A stretch of DNA of 64,000 nucleotides, from contig MSXN01000026.1 of NCBI GenBank assembly GCA_002083555.1, positions 70,956 to 134,955 of the forward strand, read 5' to 3'. The DNA is from Nitrospira sp. ST-bin5. GTDB lineage: Bacteria > Nitrospirota > Nitrospiria > Nitrospirales > Nitrospiraceae. Below the pieces are notes generated by a model that worked only from the letters and a program-made list of their open reading frames with translations, had not been told where the DNA came from and searched no databases. Both the position numbers and the translations under genes were made by a program. How positions within the stretch are numbered: the first letter of the stretch is position 1; each line of letters opens with the position of its first letter. Shown here in pieces: positions 51,112 to 60,305 of the stretch.

Positions 51112-53142
51112 CTACTTTGCGAAATCCGTTGGCTGGTCAGGAAGGTGTTGAAAATCTGATCCCAGACTCTTAATTCCAGTCGTGTCGTAACAACGCACGC
51201 TGAAAACTTTGGCTACATTAATCGCTGGCTTGCCGGGACGAAGAAGTTTTTGCAACACAGTCGCCACCCACGAGAGCGGCACAAGCACAAAGGTCGGGAG
51301 CCAGATCACCGTGAGATCCGGGTTGGTTTTTCGAAGATGATCCAACAGCTCGCGTTTGGTCGGAGAGACGGGGTCGAGCAGATTCAACGGCCCAGGCACG
51401 CTCTCCCACATATCAGTCATCCATGCCAGGAACCGGCCGGCAAATCCCACATCCACGACACCCAGCCTATCGCGTGGGGAACCAACCGCCACAAAGAAAT
51501 TTCCCAGCCGCTTGCCGAGACGGCCCGGAGGATCGAAATCCCGATAGTCCACCAAGGCACCAGGACGAATCACCTTGACCGACAAGCCCAGCTCCTCCCC
51601 CAAATCAACGGCACGCCGTTCCGATTCGAGCTTGCCCCACACATAGGGCCCGGATCCCTTGCTGCTTGGCTCCAGTGGATGATGGTCCCCGATCGGACCT
51701 CCATGGCCCTGAGCCAACACCGCCAGACTACTCACATGGACAAAATGCGCGACACCGGCGGCAGCCGCGCCCCTGACCATGTGCGACGTGGCATCGAGCG
51801 AATTTCGCTGGTGTTCCGGCCACCCGCCGGCAGTCTCTGCGGCTGCGTGAATCACCGTATCGACGCCCTTGAATAAATGCGCGCCGGCGCCCGTTGCCAC
51901 ATCCGCCACGACATATTCAGCCCCGGCAATCCGCTCCCAAGGCGAAGGCTCGCGACGCGCCACCACGCGGACGGGACGACCGCGCCCCAGCAAGGCACGG
52001 ACGATCTCTTTCCCGAGAAACCCGGTTCCCCCCGTCACCAACACACCCCGGCTATCGACAGGCCTCGGGGCTGCCAACGCCAAAGCCTTTGCCTCTCCGA
52101 CCTTGAGGGCCTCGGCCACCCGCTCACAGATGCGAACGGTTTCCAGGAGACTTTCGGGAGAGAGCGGAGATGGGGTGCTTGTCCGCACAGATTCGTAGAA
52201 AGCACCGAAGAGTTCGGCCAGCCCAGGGTAGCTGCGCTGGCTCTTGAGAAACCGGCGCGCCATTGCCGACGTGGTTCCAGTCAGGAGTTGCCAGGCCTGT
52301 CGATAGGGAGCGAAGAGCTTGTCGACGCCCGACGAGCCCGGACCGATCGCCCGCTGCGTAGTACTCCGGACATAGTCAGCAAAGAGAGAGCCGTTTTTCC
52401 CAATCACGCGCAGATAACTCTCAACAGGGCGGCCTTCGAGGGTCACAATCAATGTCCCGGTCACTCCACCGCGCCGGACGAGTGCATGCACCGTCCCGAC
52501 TTGACTCACTTCGAGCGAAACCAACTCGATGCGCCCCTCCCCCGACTGTTCAAGGACCCGCAACAGCAGATAGACCGGATGGGGCAGGATATCGAGCAAT
52601 TGATGATCAGCACGGAGCACGGTGCGCCCACCGGGAGCATGCCGGACCGTACGGAAAGAAAAATAGCTCTCGACATGCACGACCCGGCCGATGGAAGGCA
52701 GGTATTGGGTGAGGACCGCTGTCGGCGACTCGTAGAGCAACTGATGCCCGGCGCAGACCAGAAGGTTCTTTGCCCGGGCTTCATCGAGGATTTGCTGCGC
52801 ATCCTCGACTCGCTCCGTAAATGGTTTCTCGACGTAAATATGGCTACCAGCCCTGAGGGCTGCCAGCGCCAACGGCCCATGGGAGGCCGGCGGAGTACAG
52901 ATGTGCACCACATCGGGTCGTTCGGCAGCCAGTAACTCTTCAGGCGTACCATAACTCTTGATCCCAGGGACAATGCTTCGCATCGCCGCTTGAGCGGCAT
53001 CCGAAGGATCAGCCACCGCAACCAGCTTGGCACCCGTGCATCTCAAGATGGCACGGGCGTGATGCTGAGCATGGCGGCCGGCGCCGAAAAGCGCGATGCG
53101 GAGTGAAATTGACGGGTTACTTGATTGATCCATTGCTCTCAT
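51112..53142 (-). CDS. Gfo/Idh/MocA oxidoreductase fused to NAD-dependent epimerase
   Basis: This 676-residue protein joins two Rossmann enzymes. Residues about 14-345 are a Gfo/Idh/MocA oxidoreductase: RIALFGAGRHAQHHARAIL and the EKP motif at 105-107 (IYVEKPF). Residues about 366-676 are an extended SDR/epimerase with GGTGFLG at 371-377 and YxxxK as Tyr500-Lys504 (YVWGK). The first half probably oxidises or reduces a sugar hydroxyl, the second epimerises or dehydrates, so the pair could carry out successive steps on one nucleotide sugar. Its start overlaps the upstream glycosyltransferase stop by 4 bp. Confidence 0.9.
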   Translation of the reverse strand: MRAMDQSSNPSISLRIALFGAGRHAQHHARAILRCTGAKLVAVADPSDAAQAAMRSIVPGIKSYGTPEELLAAERPDVVHICTPPASHGPLALAALRAGSHIYVEKPFTERVEDAQQILDEARAKNLLVCAGHQLLYESPTAVLTQYLPSIGRVVHVESYFSFRTVRHAPGGRTVLRADHQLLDILPHPVYLLLRVLEQSGEGRIELVSLEVSQVGTVHALVRRGGVTGTLIVTLEGRPVESYLRVIGKNGSLFADYVRSTTQRAIGPGSSGVDKLFAPYRQAWQLLTGTTSAMARRFLKSQRSYPGLAELFGAFYESVRTSTPSPLSPESLLETVRICERVAEALKVGEAKALALAAPRPVDSRGVLVTGGTGFLGKEIVRALLGRGRPVRVVARREPSPWERIAGAEYVVADVATGAGAHLFKGVDTVIHAAAETAGGWPEHQRNSLDATSHMVRGAAAAGVAHFVHVSSLAVLAQGHGGPIGDHHPLEPSSKGSGPYVWGKLESERRAVDLGEELGLSVKVIRPGALVDYRDFDPPGRLGKRLGNFFVAVGSPRDRLGVVDVGFAGRFLAWMTDMWESVPGPLNLLDPVSPTKRELLDHLRKTNPDLTVIWLPTFVLVPLSWVATVLQKLLRPGKPAINVAKVFSVRCYDTTGIKSLGSDFQHLPDQPTDFAK

Positions 53143-54281
53143 CGAGACGTTACCAATTCTTTATAGAGCCCTGCGACCCGATCTGCCATGGCCGTCGCGG
53201 AAAATTCCTGCACGACTTTCTTCCGAGCCTGCTCACCCATTTTCATGGCGGTCTCCGGAGAATCGATCAATCTTAGACAACTCTCCGCCAGTCGGGTTAC
53301 ATCCATCGGCTCAACGAGAATTCCCTCGACTCCATCATCAACTATTTCAGGAATCCCTCCCACTCGACTGGCCACGACAGCCCGGGACGCCGCCATCGCC
53401 TCAAGCAAGGCCATGGGAATCCCCTCGCTCAACGACGGAAGGACAAAGATATCCAACGCCTGCATCAGTTCAAGAGTATCCTCTCGATGCCCTAAAAAGA
53501 CAACGTTTTCACCGATTCCCAAGTCGCGCGCCTGCGCCTCCAGATCCTTGCGGATCACCCCATCCCCCACGATCAACAGCCTCACATTCGCACGCTGGCG
53601 CAGGAGAATGGGAACCGCTTGAAGCAGGTAGGAGAGCCCTTTCACAGGAGTCAGCCGGCCGATCGTCCCGATCAGGCACGTCTCCGCATCAACCCCCAAC
53701 TCTTTGCGTGTCAGCCATCGGTCAGCCTGAATGGGCTTCTTCTCCAGATCGATGCCGTTTCGGATACAGACAACTCTGGGAACTGCTCCTTCAGCCATGT
53801 ATCTGCGTTCGATTTGCGATGACACACCGATAATCGAATTCACACATAATCGGTGAACCGTGCGCTCAATCGACTCATAGAGACTCATTTTGAATGCCTC
53901 TAGGCCTTCAAATGGCTCGCGGAGCCCATGCACCGTTCGAACAACGTAGGGGATCCCACACAACTTCGCAGCCGGTGCTGCGAGAATCGTATCCTTATAC
54001 TTGTGCGTGTGAATGATCTTCATATCCGAACGCTGGAACTTGCGGACCAACTCAAAGAGCATCTTCCCGCTGCCCCATTCATCCTCAGGGAAAACCGAAA
54101 CTGGAATACCAAGCCTCTCAATTTCCTCACTCAGCCTCCCGCCATTAAACAAAATCACGGAGAGGTTAAGATCCGGCCTCAGCACAAGCTTCGAGAGCAA
54201 CACCTTGAGCTGCACCTCGGCCCCAGCCCAGAGATCTCCTACCGCCACGTGACAGATCGAAACCCGATTTGTTTGAGTCAT
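53139..54281 (-). CDS. GT4-family glycosyltransferase
   Basis: The 380-residue GT-B enzyme begins VSICHVAVGDLWAGAEVQLK. Donor-site features are IGRLTPVKGLSYLLQAVPIL and PSLSEGIPMALLEAMAASRA, the E-x7-E signature of family 4, and VVASRVGGIPEIVDDG. HTHKYKDTILAAPAAKLCGI in the N-domain is typical of polysaccharide GT4 enzymes. It is 4 bp overlapped with the oxidoreductase-epimerase gene; a 143-bp gap separates it from the ligase gene upstream. Confidence 0.92.
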   Translation of the reverse strand: MTQTNRVSICHVAVGDLWAGAEVQLKVLLSKLVLRPDLNLSVILFNGGRLSEEIERLGIPVSVFPEDEWGSGKMLFELVRKFQRSDMKIIHTHKYKDTILAAPAAKLCGIPYVVRTVHGLREPFEGLEAFKMSLYESIERTVHRLCVNSIIGVSSQIERRYMAEGAVPRVVCIRNGIDLEKKPIQADRWLTRKELGVDAETCLIGTIGRLTPVKGLSYLLQAVPILLRQRANVRLLIVGDGVIRKDLEAQARDLGIGENVVFLGHREDTLELMQALDIFVLPSLSEGIPMALLEAMAASRAVVASRVGGIPEIVDDGVEGILVEPMDVTRLAESCLRLIDSPETAMKMGEQARKKVVQEFSATAMADRVAGLYKELVTSR

Positions 54282-54424
54282 ATTCGTAGTGAAGACAGAC
54301 GACGGACGTTATGCTTTCAAACGAAATTCTCCATCCAGCGCCAAGTGCTTTTCCAGGCTGAGGACTGGATTGGCCTGTCCACAAGCAGGAACATCACGAA
54401 CCGAAGCTCGAAAGCTTGACGGAT

Positions 54425-55804
54425 TTACCATCCGCGGGAAGTGGCCCCGTGACTTATCGTGTGCAAGGGGGCACCACTAACTCTCCCACGCTGAAAAACT
54501 GGCTCAGAGGAATCTGGAGGTTTGTCATCAGCAATATTCCTGAGTGCCACCACCAACGCCATCATGATCCACAAGCTGGGATACCAGAGAATCGAAATAA
54601 AAACCCCGCTCACCATGAAACCAATCAAGCTTCCTTCCATGGCCATGGCTAGATACACACGGATATCTTCTTTTGCACTAATTGTTTGGCCATGTTTTTG
54701 CCTAGAGGCTACGGGCGTGAACTTCATCCTCACAAACTTCAGGTCCTTGTAGCACTGGAGCAACATCCCACCGATGATCACAATCCCGGCGAGGCCCAAT
54801 TCAGAAAGAAGGGTGACCCAGGCAGAATGGGCTTGACGGCCCGCGATCGACTTCTCATTAAATGTCCGCCCAGCCTCGTACAGATTGAAGGTCCATGGGA
54901 AGTTGCTTTGTCCAATTCCAATAATTGGATTCGAATAAAACATCTCCACCCCAATCCCCCAAGTATACAGCCGTTCAGCACCGGTACCGACTTCCATCGT
55001 TTCTTCGCTGGTTGCCGAACCCATTTCATCCCAGTATCTGTCTGGGGCAAGAATCAACATAAAGACGAATGCGACAACAACCAGGAGAAAAGCGTTCAGT
55101 TTCTTCGGGGACCGATACCAGCAGTAGACTCCCACTGACGCCAATCCGATAAAACCACCGCGAGACAGGCTGGCCATCGCGCCAAGAATGAATGTTCCCA
55201 GCATCCCCAAATACTTCAGTTTCTGCGTGATCCCTGTTGCGCCGAAAAACAGGAAGTAACCGAACGGCGCGGCCATATCCATGACCATACAAAAATCATT
55301 CTCGTCTCCCATCCACGCCCCGATGCCAACCCCCCCCTTGATGATACCCATGACAGCGAGAAACCCATGAATTCCCATCCACAACTTCATCAGCGTCATC
55401 ATTCGATCGAGAGAATTGATGAAAATCACGATGCCCAGGTAGACACAAAATAAGAGAAACATATCCTTAAATGTCATGAGCGCCCAGAAGTTGTTCACGG
55501 CCAGTGGCACGTGAACCGCCATGACCGCAAAAAGAGGAATCCACAATTTTGTCTGAGCCCTGGAGAAGTCCAACTTCCCCGACATAAGAACATTTAAGAG
55601 AATTAAGACGGAGAGACCTGTTCCGAATGGAATAGCTCTGAGACCAGGAATGATTTCCTGTGGACGGCCAAACTCGAACAGGAGATACGCCAGCACAAGG
55701 TAAAATCCAGCCTTGCTCTCCGGAGCTTGACGCAAAGGCGCGAGGCTCCCCAGCTTCAATTTGGACATTGCAGCGAGTTGTGCCCCACTGGCCTCAGGCC
55801 CCAT
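54425..55804 (-). CDS. O-antigen ligase/polymerase (Wzy/WaaL-like) membrane protein
   Basis: The 459-residue protein has 10-12 hydrophobic helices and a periplasmic loop between about 270 and 345 with GVEMFYSNPIIGIGQSNFPW and the Wzy_C-type AHSAWVTLLSELGLAG. The His in that loop is typical of the ligase active site. It resembles the putative O-glycosylation ligase of exosortase-A loci. It would polymerise or ligate undecaprenol-linked glycan on the periplasmic side. The ATG at 55804 has GAGGCG upstream and overlaps the upstream glycosyltransferase by 11 bp. Confidence 0.85.
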   Translation of the reverse strand: MGPEASGAQLAAMSKLKLGSLAPLRQAPESKAGFYLVLAYLLFEFGRPQEIIPGLRAIPFGTGLSVLILLNVLMSGKLDFSRAQTKLWIPLFAVMAVHVPLAVNNFWALMTFKDMFLLFCVYLGIVIFINSLDRMMTLMKLWMGIHGFLAVMGIIKGGVGIGAWMGDENDFCMVMDMAAPFGYFLFFGATGITQKLKYLGMLGTFILGAMASLSRGGFIGLASVGVYCWYRSPKKLNAFLLVVVAFVFMLILAPDRYWDEMGSATSEETMEVGTGAERLYTWGIGVEMFYSNPIIGIGQSNFPWTFNLYEAGRTFNEKSIAGRQAHSAWVTLLSELGLAGIVIIGGMLLQCYKDLKFVRMKFTPVASRQKHGQTISAKEDIRVYLAMAMEGSLIGFMVSGVFISILWYPSLWIMMALVVALRNIADDKPPDSSEPVFQRGRVSGAPLHTISHGATSRGW

Positions 55805-56972
55805 CGTGCGTCGCCTCAGATCCCCTTATGCCGCTTACTGCGTTCCCTCTCATGCGCACAGGCAAGAGAATCTCGTAAAGGCCTCGATACTCACCAACCA
55901 TATGCTCCAAACTGAATAACTGGCGAACCCGCTTTGCCCCATGCTCAGAGAAGCGCCGCATCATGAGAGGATCCTGCAAGAGTTCGATCAGTTTGGTGGC
56001 CAGACTTCCGGCGTCTTCGGAACTGACTAAGAATCCAGTCTGGCCCTGCTCGACTAACTCAGGATTCCCGCCGACGGCTGTCGCCACCACCGGCTTTCCA
56101 GCAGCCATTGCCTCAAGCAACGCCAAAGACAACCCCTCCGATAGTGACGGCAAGACAAACGCGTCTAACACGGACAAGAGCCTCGGAACGTCCTGCCTTA
56201 TCCCCAAGAAACGGATATTCTCCTCGATGCCCAGCAGCTCTGCTTGCGCCTTGAGCGAGGCTTCGAGCTCGCCTCGTCCAATCACCAGCATGACCGCACC
56301 CGGCCACCGTCTAATGATCTCCGGCATCGCCGAGATGAGAAATCGATGCCCCTTGACCGGATAAAGACTGCCCACCACCCCCAACACAGGATAGCGTCCG
56401 ACAATCGCGAGCTCAGCTTTGCACTTTTGAGCCTCTTCATCTGCAACCGGCTGTGCCGCAGCAACGCCGTTATAAATAACTTGAACCCGCTCCGCTGCGA
56501 CACCGACCTTGTCACAGATAAACCGCTTCAAGTCTGCTGATACCGCAACCAAGCTGCCATACCGACTGACGATTCGATAGGCCACTCGCCGGCGCCATTT
56601 CTCCCAGAAGTAATTCTTCCCATGCACCGTCGCGACGAGCGGCACGCCTGCCATCTTAGCCAGCATCCAGCCCAAGATGATCGCGCTAAACTCATGTGCG
56701 TGAATGAGCGCCACCCGCTCCTTACGAATCAGGCCCCAATATCCCAAGAACCATTGCAGGCCTAAGACGCCTGCAATCGGGATGACGATTGTTCTAACCC
56801 CGAACTGCTCACACTCCGCCTGCAACCAGCCTGACCGAAAGAGTCCGACGATGACTCGAACTTGGCCTTGATTCAGCGCCGCCGCGAGCGTACTGATCAT
56901 TCTCTCAGCACCACCGGGGCCACTGCTGGTCGACAGATGCAGAACGGTCGTCTTGTGTTCACCGGCTGTCAT
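55794..56972 (-). CDS. GT4-family glycosyltransferase
   Basis: The 392-residue GT-B enzyme has a signature start VLHLSTSSGPGGAERMISTL, the acceptor-domain IHAHEFSAIILGWMLAKMAG, and donor-domain GSLYPVKGHRFLISAMP and PSLSEGLSLALLEAMAAGKP (E-x7-E). VVATAVGGNPELVEQG follows as in many family members. Its stop overlaps the ligase gene, and its start overlaps the phosphatase stop by 4 bp. Confidence 0.93.
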   Translation of the reverse strand: MTAGEHKTTVLHLSTSSGPGGAERMISTLAAALNQGQVRVIVGLFRSGWLQAECEQFGVRTIVIPIAGVLGLQWFLGYWGLIRKERVALIHAHEFSAIILGWMLAKMAGVPLVATVHGKNYFWEKWRRRVAYRIVSRYGSLVAVSADLKRFICDKVGVAAERVQVIYNGVAAAQPVADEEAQKCKAELAIVGRYPVLGVVGSLYPVKGHRFLISAMPEIIRRWPGAVMLVIGRGELEASLKAQAELLGIEENIRFLGIRQDVPRLLSVLDAFVLPSLSEGLSLALLEAMAAGKPVVATAVGGNPELVEQGQTGFLVSSEDAGSLATKLIELLQDPLMMRRFSEHGAKRVRQLFSLEHMVGEYRGLYEILLPVRMRGNAVSGIRGSEATHDGA

Positions 56973-57619
56973 TTAAGTACTTGGGTGTCTGGAAATAGCT
57001 GGCGCGTCTTCTGATCGCCGGTTCTCAAATCCAATCGAGCAGCCAGGGCCTCACAACACCGTTTCACTTGACGATAACAGGAGCGGAAATCTTCAATCGT
57101 CCCACTATAGGGATCTGCAATCTCAAGGGGGCCGGTAGAATCGAAGCGTCCCAACAAGACCACTTTCCCTCTCGTGTTCGGATACAAGCCGTGAATCCGA
57201 TCCTTCTGAGCCACTTCCATGACGATGATCAGGTCTGACTTATCGAGCAATTCCGCGTGCACTTGGGTCGTCGCATGTGTCTCAAGCGACAACCCGTTCT
57301 CGAGTGCGGTGGCTTGTGCTTTGAGATGGGCCGGTTTCCCGGGAGTGGTTTCAAGTCCCGCCGAACGGATCGTGAGTGATCGTCCCGCTTGCCTGGCGAG
57401 AGCACGCAAACAAACCTCTCCTAAGGGGCTCCGGCAGATATTGCCTTTGCAGACGAAGAGGACCGACTGAACGGATTCCGGCAACCGGACCGTCGACCAC
57501 CGCTCATAGGGATGACGAACGACGTTCAGCTTGCCGATGATGTATCCCCCCGTCGCACGGAGCGCTCGCAGAAAGGTCCAGCAATGCGCTCCCACACTTG
57601 GCGTCTCACTCATGTTCAT
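56969..57619 (-). CDS. Low-molecular-weight protein-tyrosine phosphatase
   Basis: The 216-residue protein has the CX5R-S phosphatase loop LFVCKGNICRSPLGE (about residue 76) and the acid loop IADPYSG near residue 170. Both are intact, so it should be active. In polysaccharide loci such enzymes dephosphorylate the Wzc-type tyrosine kinase controlling chain length. A 60-residue N-terminal extension precedes the domain, unlike the usual 150-residue form. The ATG at 57619 follows GGGAGGAG and overlaps the ATP-grasp stop; the frame open to 57751 is only overlap. No tyrosine kinase is in the window. Confidence 0.9.
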   Translation of the reverse strand: MNMSETPSVGAHCWTFLRALRATGGYIIGKLNVVRHPYERWSTVRLPESVQSVLFVCKGNICRSPLGEVCLRALARQAGRSLTIRSAGLETTPGKPAHLKAQATALENGLSLETHATTQVHAELLDKSDLIIVMEVAQKDRIHGLYPNTRGKVVLLGRFDSTGPLEIADPYSGTIEDFRSCYRQVKRCCEALAARLDLRTGDQKTRQLFPDTQVLK

Positions 57620-58830
57620 GAGGCTCCTCCCGCTAACTGGCTCATCCAGGCACGATACTCCACCAATGCGGGGCGAGGATCGCTCAGTGATTCCACTTCG
57701 TAATGCAGATCCCGCCTCCATAATCGAAGAAACTCCGCCGCACAACGCCACCGTGACGGCGCGTCCGGGCCGAGGTGAAGCGTGGCGTTCGTCTTGGTCA
57801 GACGCATGAGCAGATGGTCCAGATCTCCAAGAAACCAGCGGGATCGGGTACCGGCGCGGTAGGAATTGTCCGGAATCGCCACAGACGACCCGCTCGCAAC
57901 CTGATAGAGGAGGTAGGGAATGTTCAGTCCCGCATCAATCGCCAACTGTAAGGACCCCCAGAACCGCCCATTGATCTCCATCAGTCGCGGGACCTCGGAC
58001 GTTTTATCAACCTTGAACTCGACCATCGCCACGCCATGCCATTTCACATGTTCCAACAACTTGACCGCGTAGTCGGTCATGGGCTTGGGGAGCGCAATGC
58101 TCTCTCTCAACACACTTACGCCGCCGGCCGGCGGCTTTTCCCTGATTCGCCGATGCGCAAAGAGTGCGCAGGGTCTTCCATGATCAAAAAGCCCGAAGAC
58201 TCCCTGGCCCTCCCCCTCAACCCGTTGCTGAATGAGCGAGGGATTCTTCAAATAGGATACCCTTCGATACAGATCAACCAGTTCTTCGACCGATGACACA
58301 AAATGGACGCTGGTCTTGCCCCATCCACGGTCGGTCATCAGCAGCGATCGACCCGGCTTCACCACGACAGGGAATGCTGTCACCTGGTCGAGCACGGACG
58401 CAAGATCCCCGTCGGGGACATAGACCGTTGCGGGAATCGGCACGCCCAACTCCTGGGCGACCTTCATCAACCGGTATTTGTCGGATACCAGTTCATAACT
58501 TTCCAGCGGAGGAACGGCATTCAAGACACCGGCGGGAAACTGATCTCTTCGCGCTGCGAGCACCTGAGTCGTGGAATCCGTCACCGGCATAATGGCGGTC
58601 ACGCCCAACCGCCCGACCGCGTCGATCACACTGGACACAAACCGGGAAGGATCTTCCAGCGGCGACGGATACTGCCAGGTCCGCTGACAATACTTCGAAG
58701 CGCCCGCTAGCGAGTTCGAGGTTTCAGCCCCAACGACCACCGGAACGCCTGCTTGCCCCAGGCTTCGGGTGACCGCGAGGGCCGCGCGTTCCTGACCATC
58801 CATTATTAACACACAAGGGTTCGACCCCAT
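57616..58830 (-). CDS. ATP-grasp enzyme (carboxylate-amine/thiol ligase-like)
   Basis: The 404-residue protein has the ATP-grasp plan: a preATP Rossmann-like N-domain (VLIMDGQERAALAVTRSLGQ), the ATP-binding A-domain with FPVVVKPGRSLLMTDRGWG, and the B-domain ending in MVEFKVDKTSEVPRLMEING, where Glu/Asn bind Mg-ATP. EINGRFWGSLQLAIDAGLN resembles carbamoyl-phosphate-synthase-like ATP-grasp enzymes found in polysaccharide clusters. It may attach an amino acid or acyl group to a sugar; substrate unknown. Its 3' end overlaps the phosphatase start by 4 bp, so the two are coupled. Confidence 0.85.
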   Translation of the reverse strand: MGSNPCVLIMDGQERAALAVTRSLGQAGVPVVVGAETSNSLAGASKYCQRTWQYPSPLEDPSRFVSSVIDAVGRLGVTAIMPVTDSTTQVLAARRDQFPAGVLNAVPPLESYELVSDKYRLMKVAQELGVPIPATVYVPDGDLASVLDQVTAFPVVVKPGRSLLMTDRGWGKTSVHFVSSVEELVDLYRRVSYLKNPSLIQQRVEGEGQGVFGLFDHGRPCALFAHRRIREKPPAGGVSVLRESIALPKPMTDYAVKLLEHVKWHGVAMVEFKVDKTSEVPRLMEINGRFWGSLQLAIDAGLNIPYLLYQVASGSSVAIPDNSYRAGTRSRWFLGDLDHLLMRLTKTNATLHLGPDAPSRWRCAAEFLRLWRRDLHYEVESLSDPRPALVEYRAWMSQLAGGAS

Positions 58831-58872
58831 TACGATTTCGGTCCTCTACGAACATGCAGCGCCGCCATCGGC

Positions 58873-59922
58873 CTAGCGAATACCGGATAGTGCCAACGCA
58901 AGCAACGGATCTGATGAGCTGCTATCCTCATGCAGGCTGACCCGTTTCAGCGCGTACGGATCGCCGGGGCGATCACCTTCCAACCCTATCTCACAACCAA
59001 CCGCCGCGCGATACCCGCTCTCCCTCACCAGCTCCTGAATACCCGGGTTGAAATTTCCATTGGGATAGCAGAAGGCTGAAGATGGCGTGACACCCTGTTG
59101 GAGCATCGCATTGCGTGACTCGATTAATTCGCGACTGACCTCGGACAACGGAATATTCGTCAAAATCCGGTGCGAGCAGGAATGCGATCCGAATGACACC
59201 CCCTGAGCGGCCATCTCGCGCACCTCCGTCCAATCGAGCAGGACCCGCTCCGACGGACGGTCCATGCCGAGGACGCAACCGAGTCGTTCTACGAGAGCTT
59301 CAATCTCATCGACCGCTACTTCTTTACAGCGCTCAATGATGGCACCGGTGTCGATCGGCCTGCCTGATTGTACGAATATGAAATTCCCATCCTCAGCGGA
59401 CTGGCGGACCCCGACCGTATCAGCCAACATCGCTGAGACTTCTTGCCTGGTAGTCGGACCACCGGCCTGCGCTCTGGCCTGTTCCAACACCAACATCATC
59501 CGATCCGGCCAAAACCATCGAGTGGTTCCGATAAAATCGGTCGCAAGAAAGATCGTCGCGGGGACCGCAGATCTTCTCAGGATAGGAAAGGCGAACTGAT
59601 AGTTATCCCTCCATCCATCATCAAACGTGATGACACAGTAGGACCGGTCGCGCTTGAACTGATTCGTCTGCCACAGGTCCAGGAGCTCATCCAGGGAGAG
59701 AATGGTAAAGTGCTCCCGAAGATAGGCGATGTGAGCGGCGAACGACTCCTCCAGCATGTACATGCCAGGTTGAACCTGCTGACGGTCCACCACCTCCGGA
59801 GGCACAACCCGGTGATAGGTCAGCACAATCACGCGCCCTCGATGCCGGAACTGTGAAAGCCCGGAAACGGAATAGAGTCCGCCTAATGCCCTCCAGGTTG
59901 CGGCCTTGAGACGTGCGATCAC
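58873..59922 (-). CDS. Polysaccharide deacetylase family protein (NodB homology)
   Basis: The 349-residue protein has the NodB motifs: VLTYHRVVPPEV near the start, CVITFDDGWRDNYQFAFPIL (motif 1, with the two Asp), and SFGSHSCSHRILTNIPLSE (motif 2, with the two His metal ligands), then FCYPNGNFN (motif 3). A short hydrophobic N-terminus could anchor it, but no clear signal peptide is seen. It likely de-N-acetylates the polysaccharide. The start is a GTG at 59922 preceded by AGGGTGAT. A 43-bp gap leads to the ATP-grasp gene. Confidence 0.9.
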   Translation of the reverse strand: MIARLKAATWRALGGLYSVSGLSQFRHRGRVIVLTYHRVVPPEVVDRQQVQPGMYMLEESFAAHIAYLREHFTILSLDELLDLWQTNQFKRDRSYCVITFDDGWRDNYQFAFPILRRSAVPATIFLATDFIGTTRWFWPDRMMLVLEQARAQAGGPTTRQEVSAMLADTVGVRQSAEDGNFIFVQSGRPIDTGAIIERCKEVAVDEIEALVERLGCVLGMDRPSERVLLDWTEVREMAAQGVSFGSHSCSHRILTNIPLSEVSRELIESRNAMLQQGVTPSSAFCYPNGNFNPGIQELVRESGYRAAVGCEIGLEGDRPGDPYALKRVSLHEDSSSSDPLLALALSGIR

Positions 59923-60002
59923 ATCATCACCCTACATGCGCCGTCAGATCGTCCTGCACACGACTCCGCATTCTTGGCAGCCGACCACTCCTAATATCAT
60001 CC

Positions 60003-60124
60003 AGGATGCGCAAAAAGTTCGTCCAGCAAGGCCGCAGCGAGCGAAGAGGCGAATCGTACTCTGCGCTGTACGTTGAGCCTCTGAGCGATGCGAGAACGCC
60101 GCTGGCGGACTTTTTCCGCATCCT
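60003..60124. repeat. Dispersed hairpin repeat, copy 2 (122 bp)
   Basis: The ends are perfect 8-bp inverted repeats AGGATGCG/CGCATCCT, extended to about 24 bp of imperfect pairing (CAAAAAGT...GTCCAGC against GCTGGCGGACTTTTTC). The middle forms a second stem (GAGGCGAATCGTAC with GTACGTTGAGCCTC). The core shares AAGGCCGCAGC and CGTACTCTG with copy 1 in the same orientation. It begins 80 bp after the deacetylase start and ends 2 bp from the DUF5989 stop. Short peptide frames across it are probably not genes. Confidence 0.78.
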
Positions 60125-60125
60125 G

Positions 60126-60278
60126 TTAGAACAGCGTATAGATAAAGGGCGCGACGGCCGACCCCTGGGTCAAGACAATCAGACTGCCAAGCAACACCAG
60201 CACGAGAATAATCGGCAGGAGCCAGAATTTTTTCCGCTCTTTCATGAACGCCCATAACTCTTGAATGAAATCACCCAT
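60126..60278 (-). CDS. DUF5989 family small membrane protein
   Basis: The 50-residue protein reads MGDFIQELWAFMKERKKFWL, then a single transmembrane helix (about 20-40) and LTQGSAVAPFIYTLF. This sequence is very conserved in the DUF5989 family of micro-proteins found next to SxtJ in polysaccharide and secondary-metabolite loci. GGAGGA lies 6 nt before the ATG. The function is unknown; the pairing with the SxtJ gene 27 bp upstream suggests a membrane complex. A hairpin repeat abuts the stop. Confidence 0.88.
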   Translation of the reverse strand: MGDFIQELWAFMKERKKFWLLPIILVLVLLGSLIVLTQGSAVAPFIYTLF

Positions 60279-60305
60279 CTGTCATCCTCCTGGAAATAGA
60301 CTCAC

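Noticed and set aside
59927..60255. Small minus-strand frames across the hairpin repeat
   Set aside because: Similar peptides arise from the other repeat copy only because the DNA repeats; there is no ribosome site, and one frame clashes with the real DUF5989 gene.
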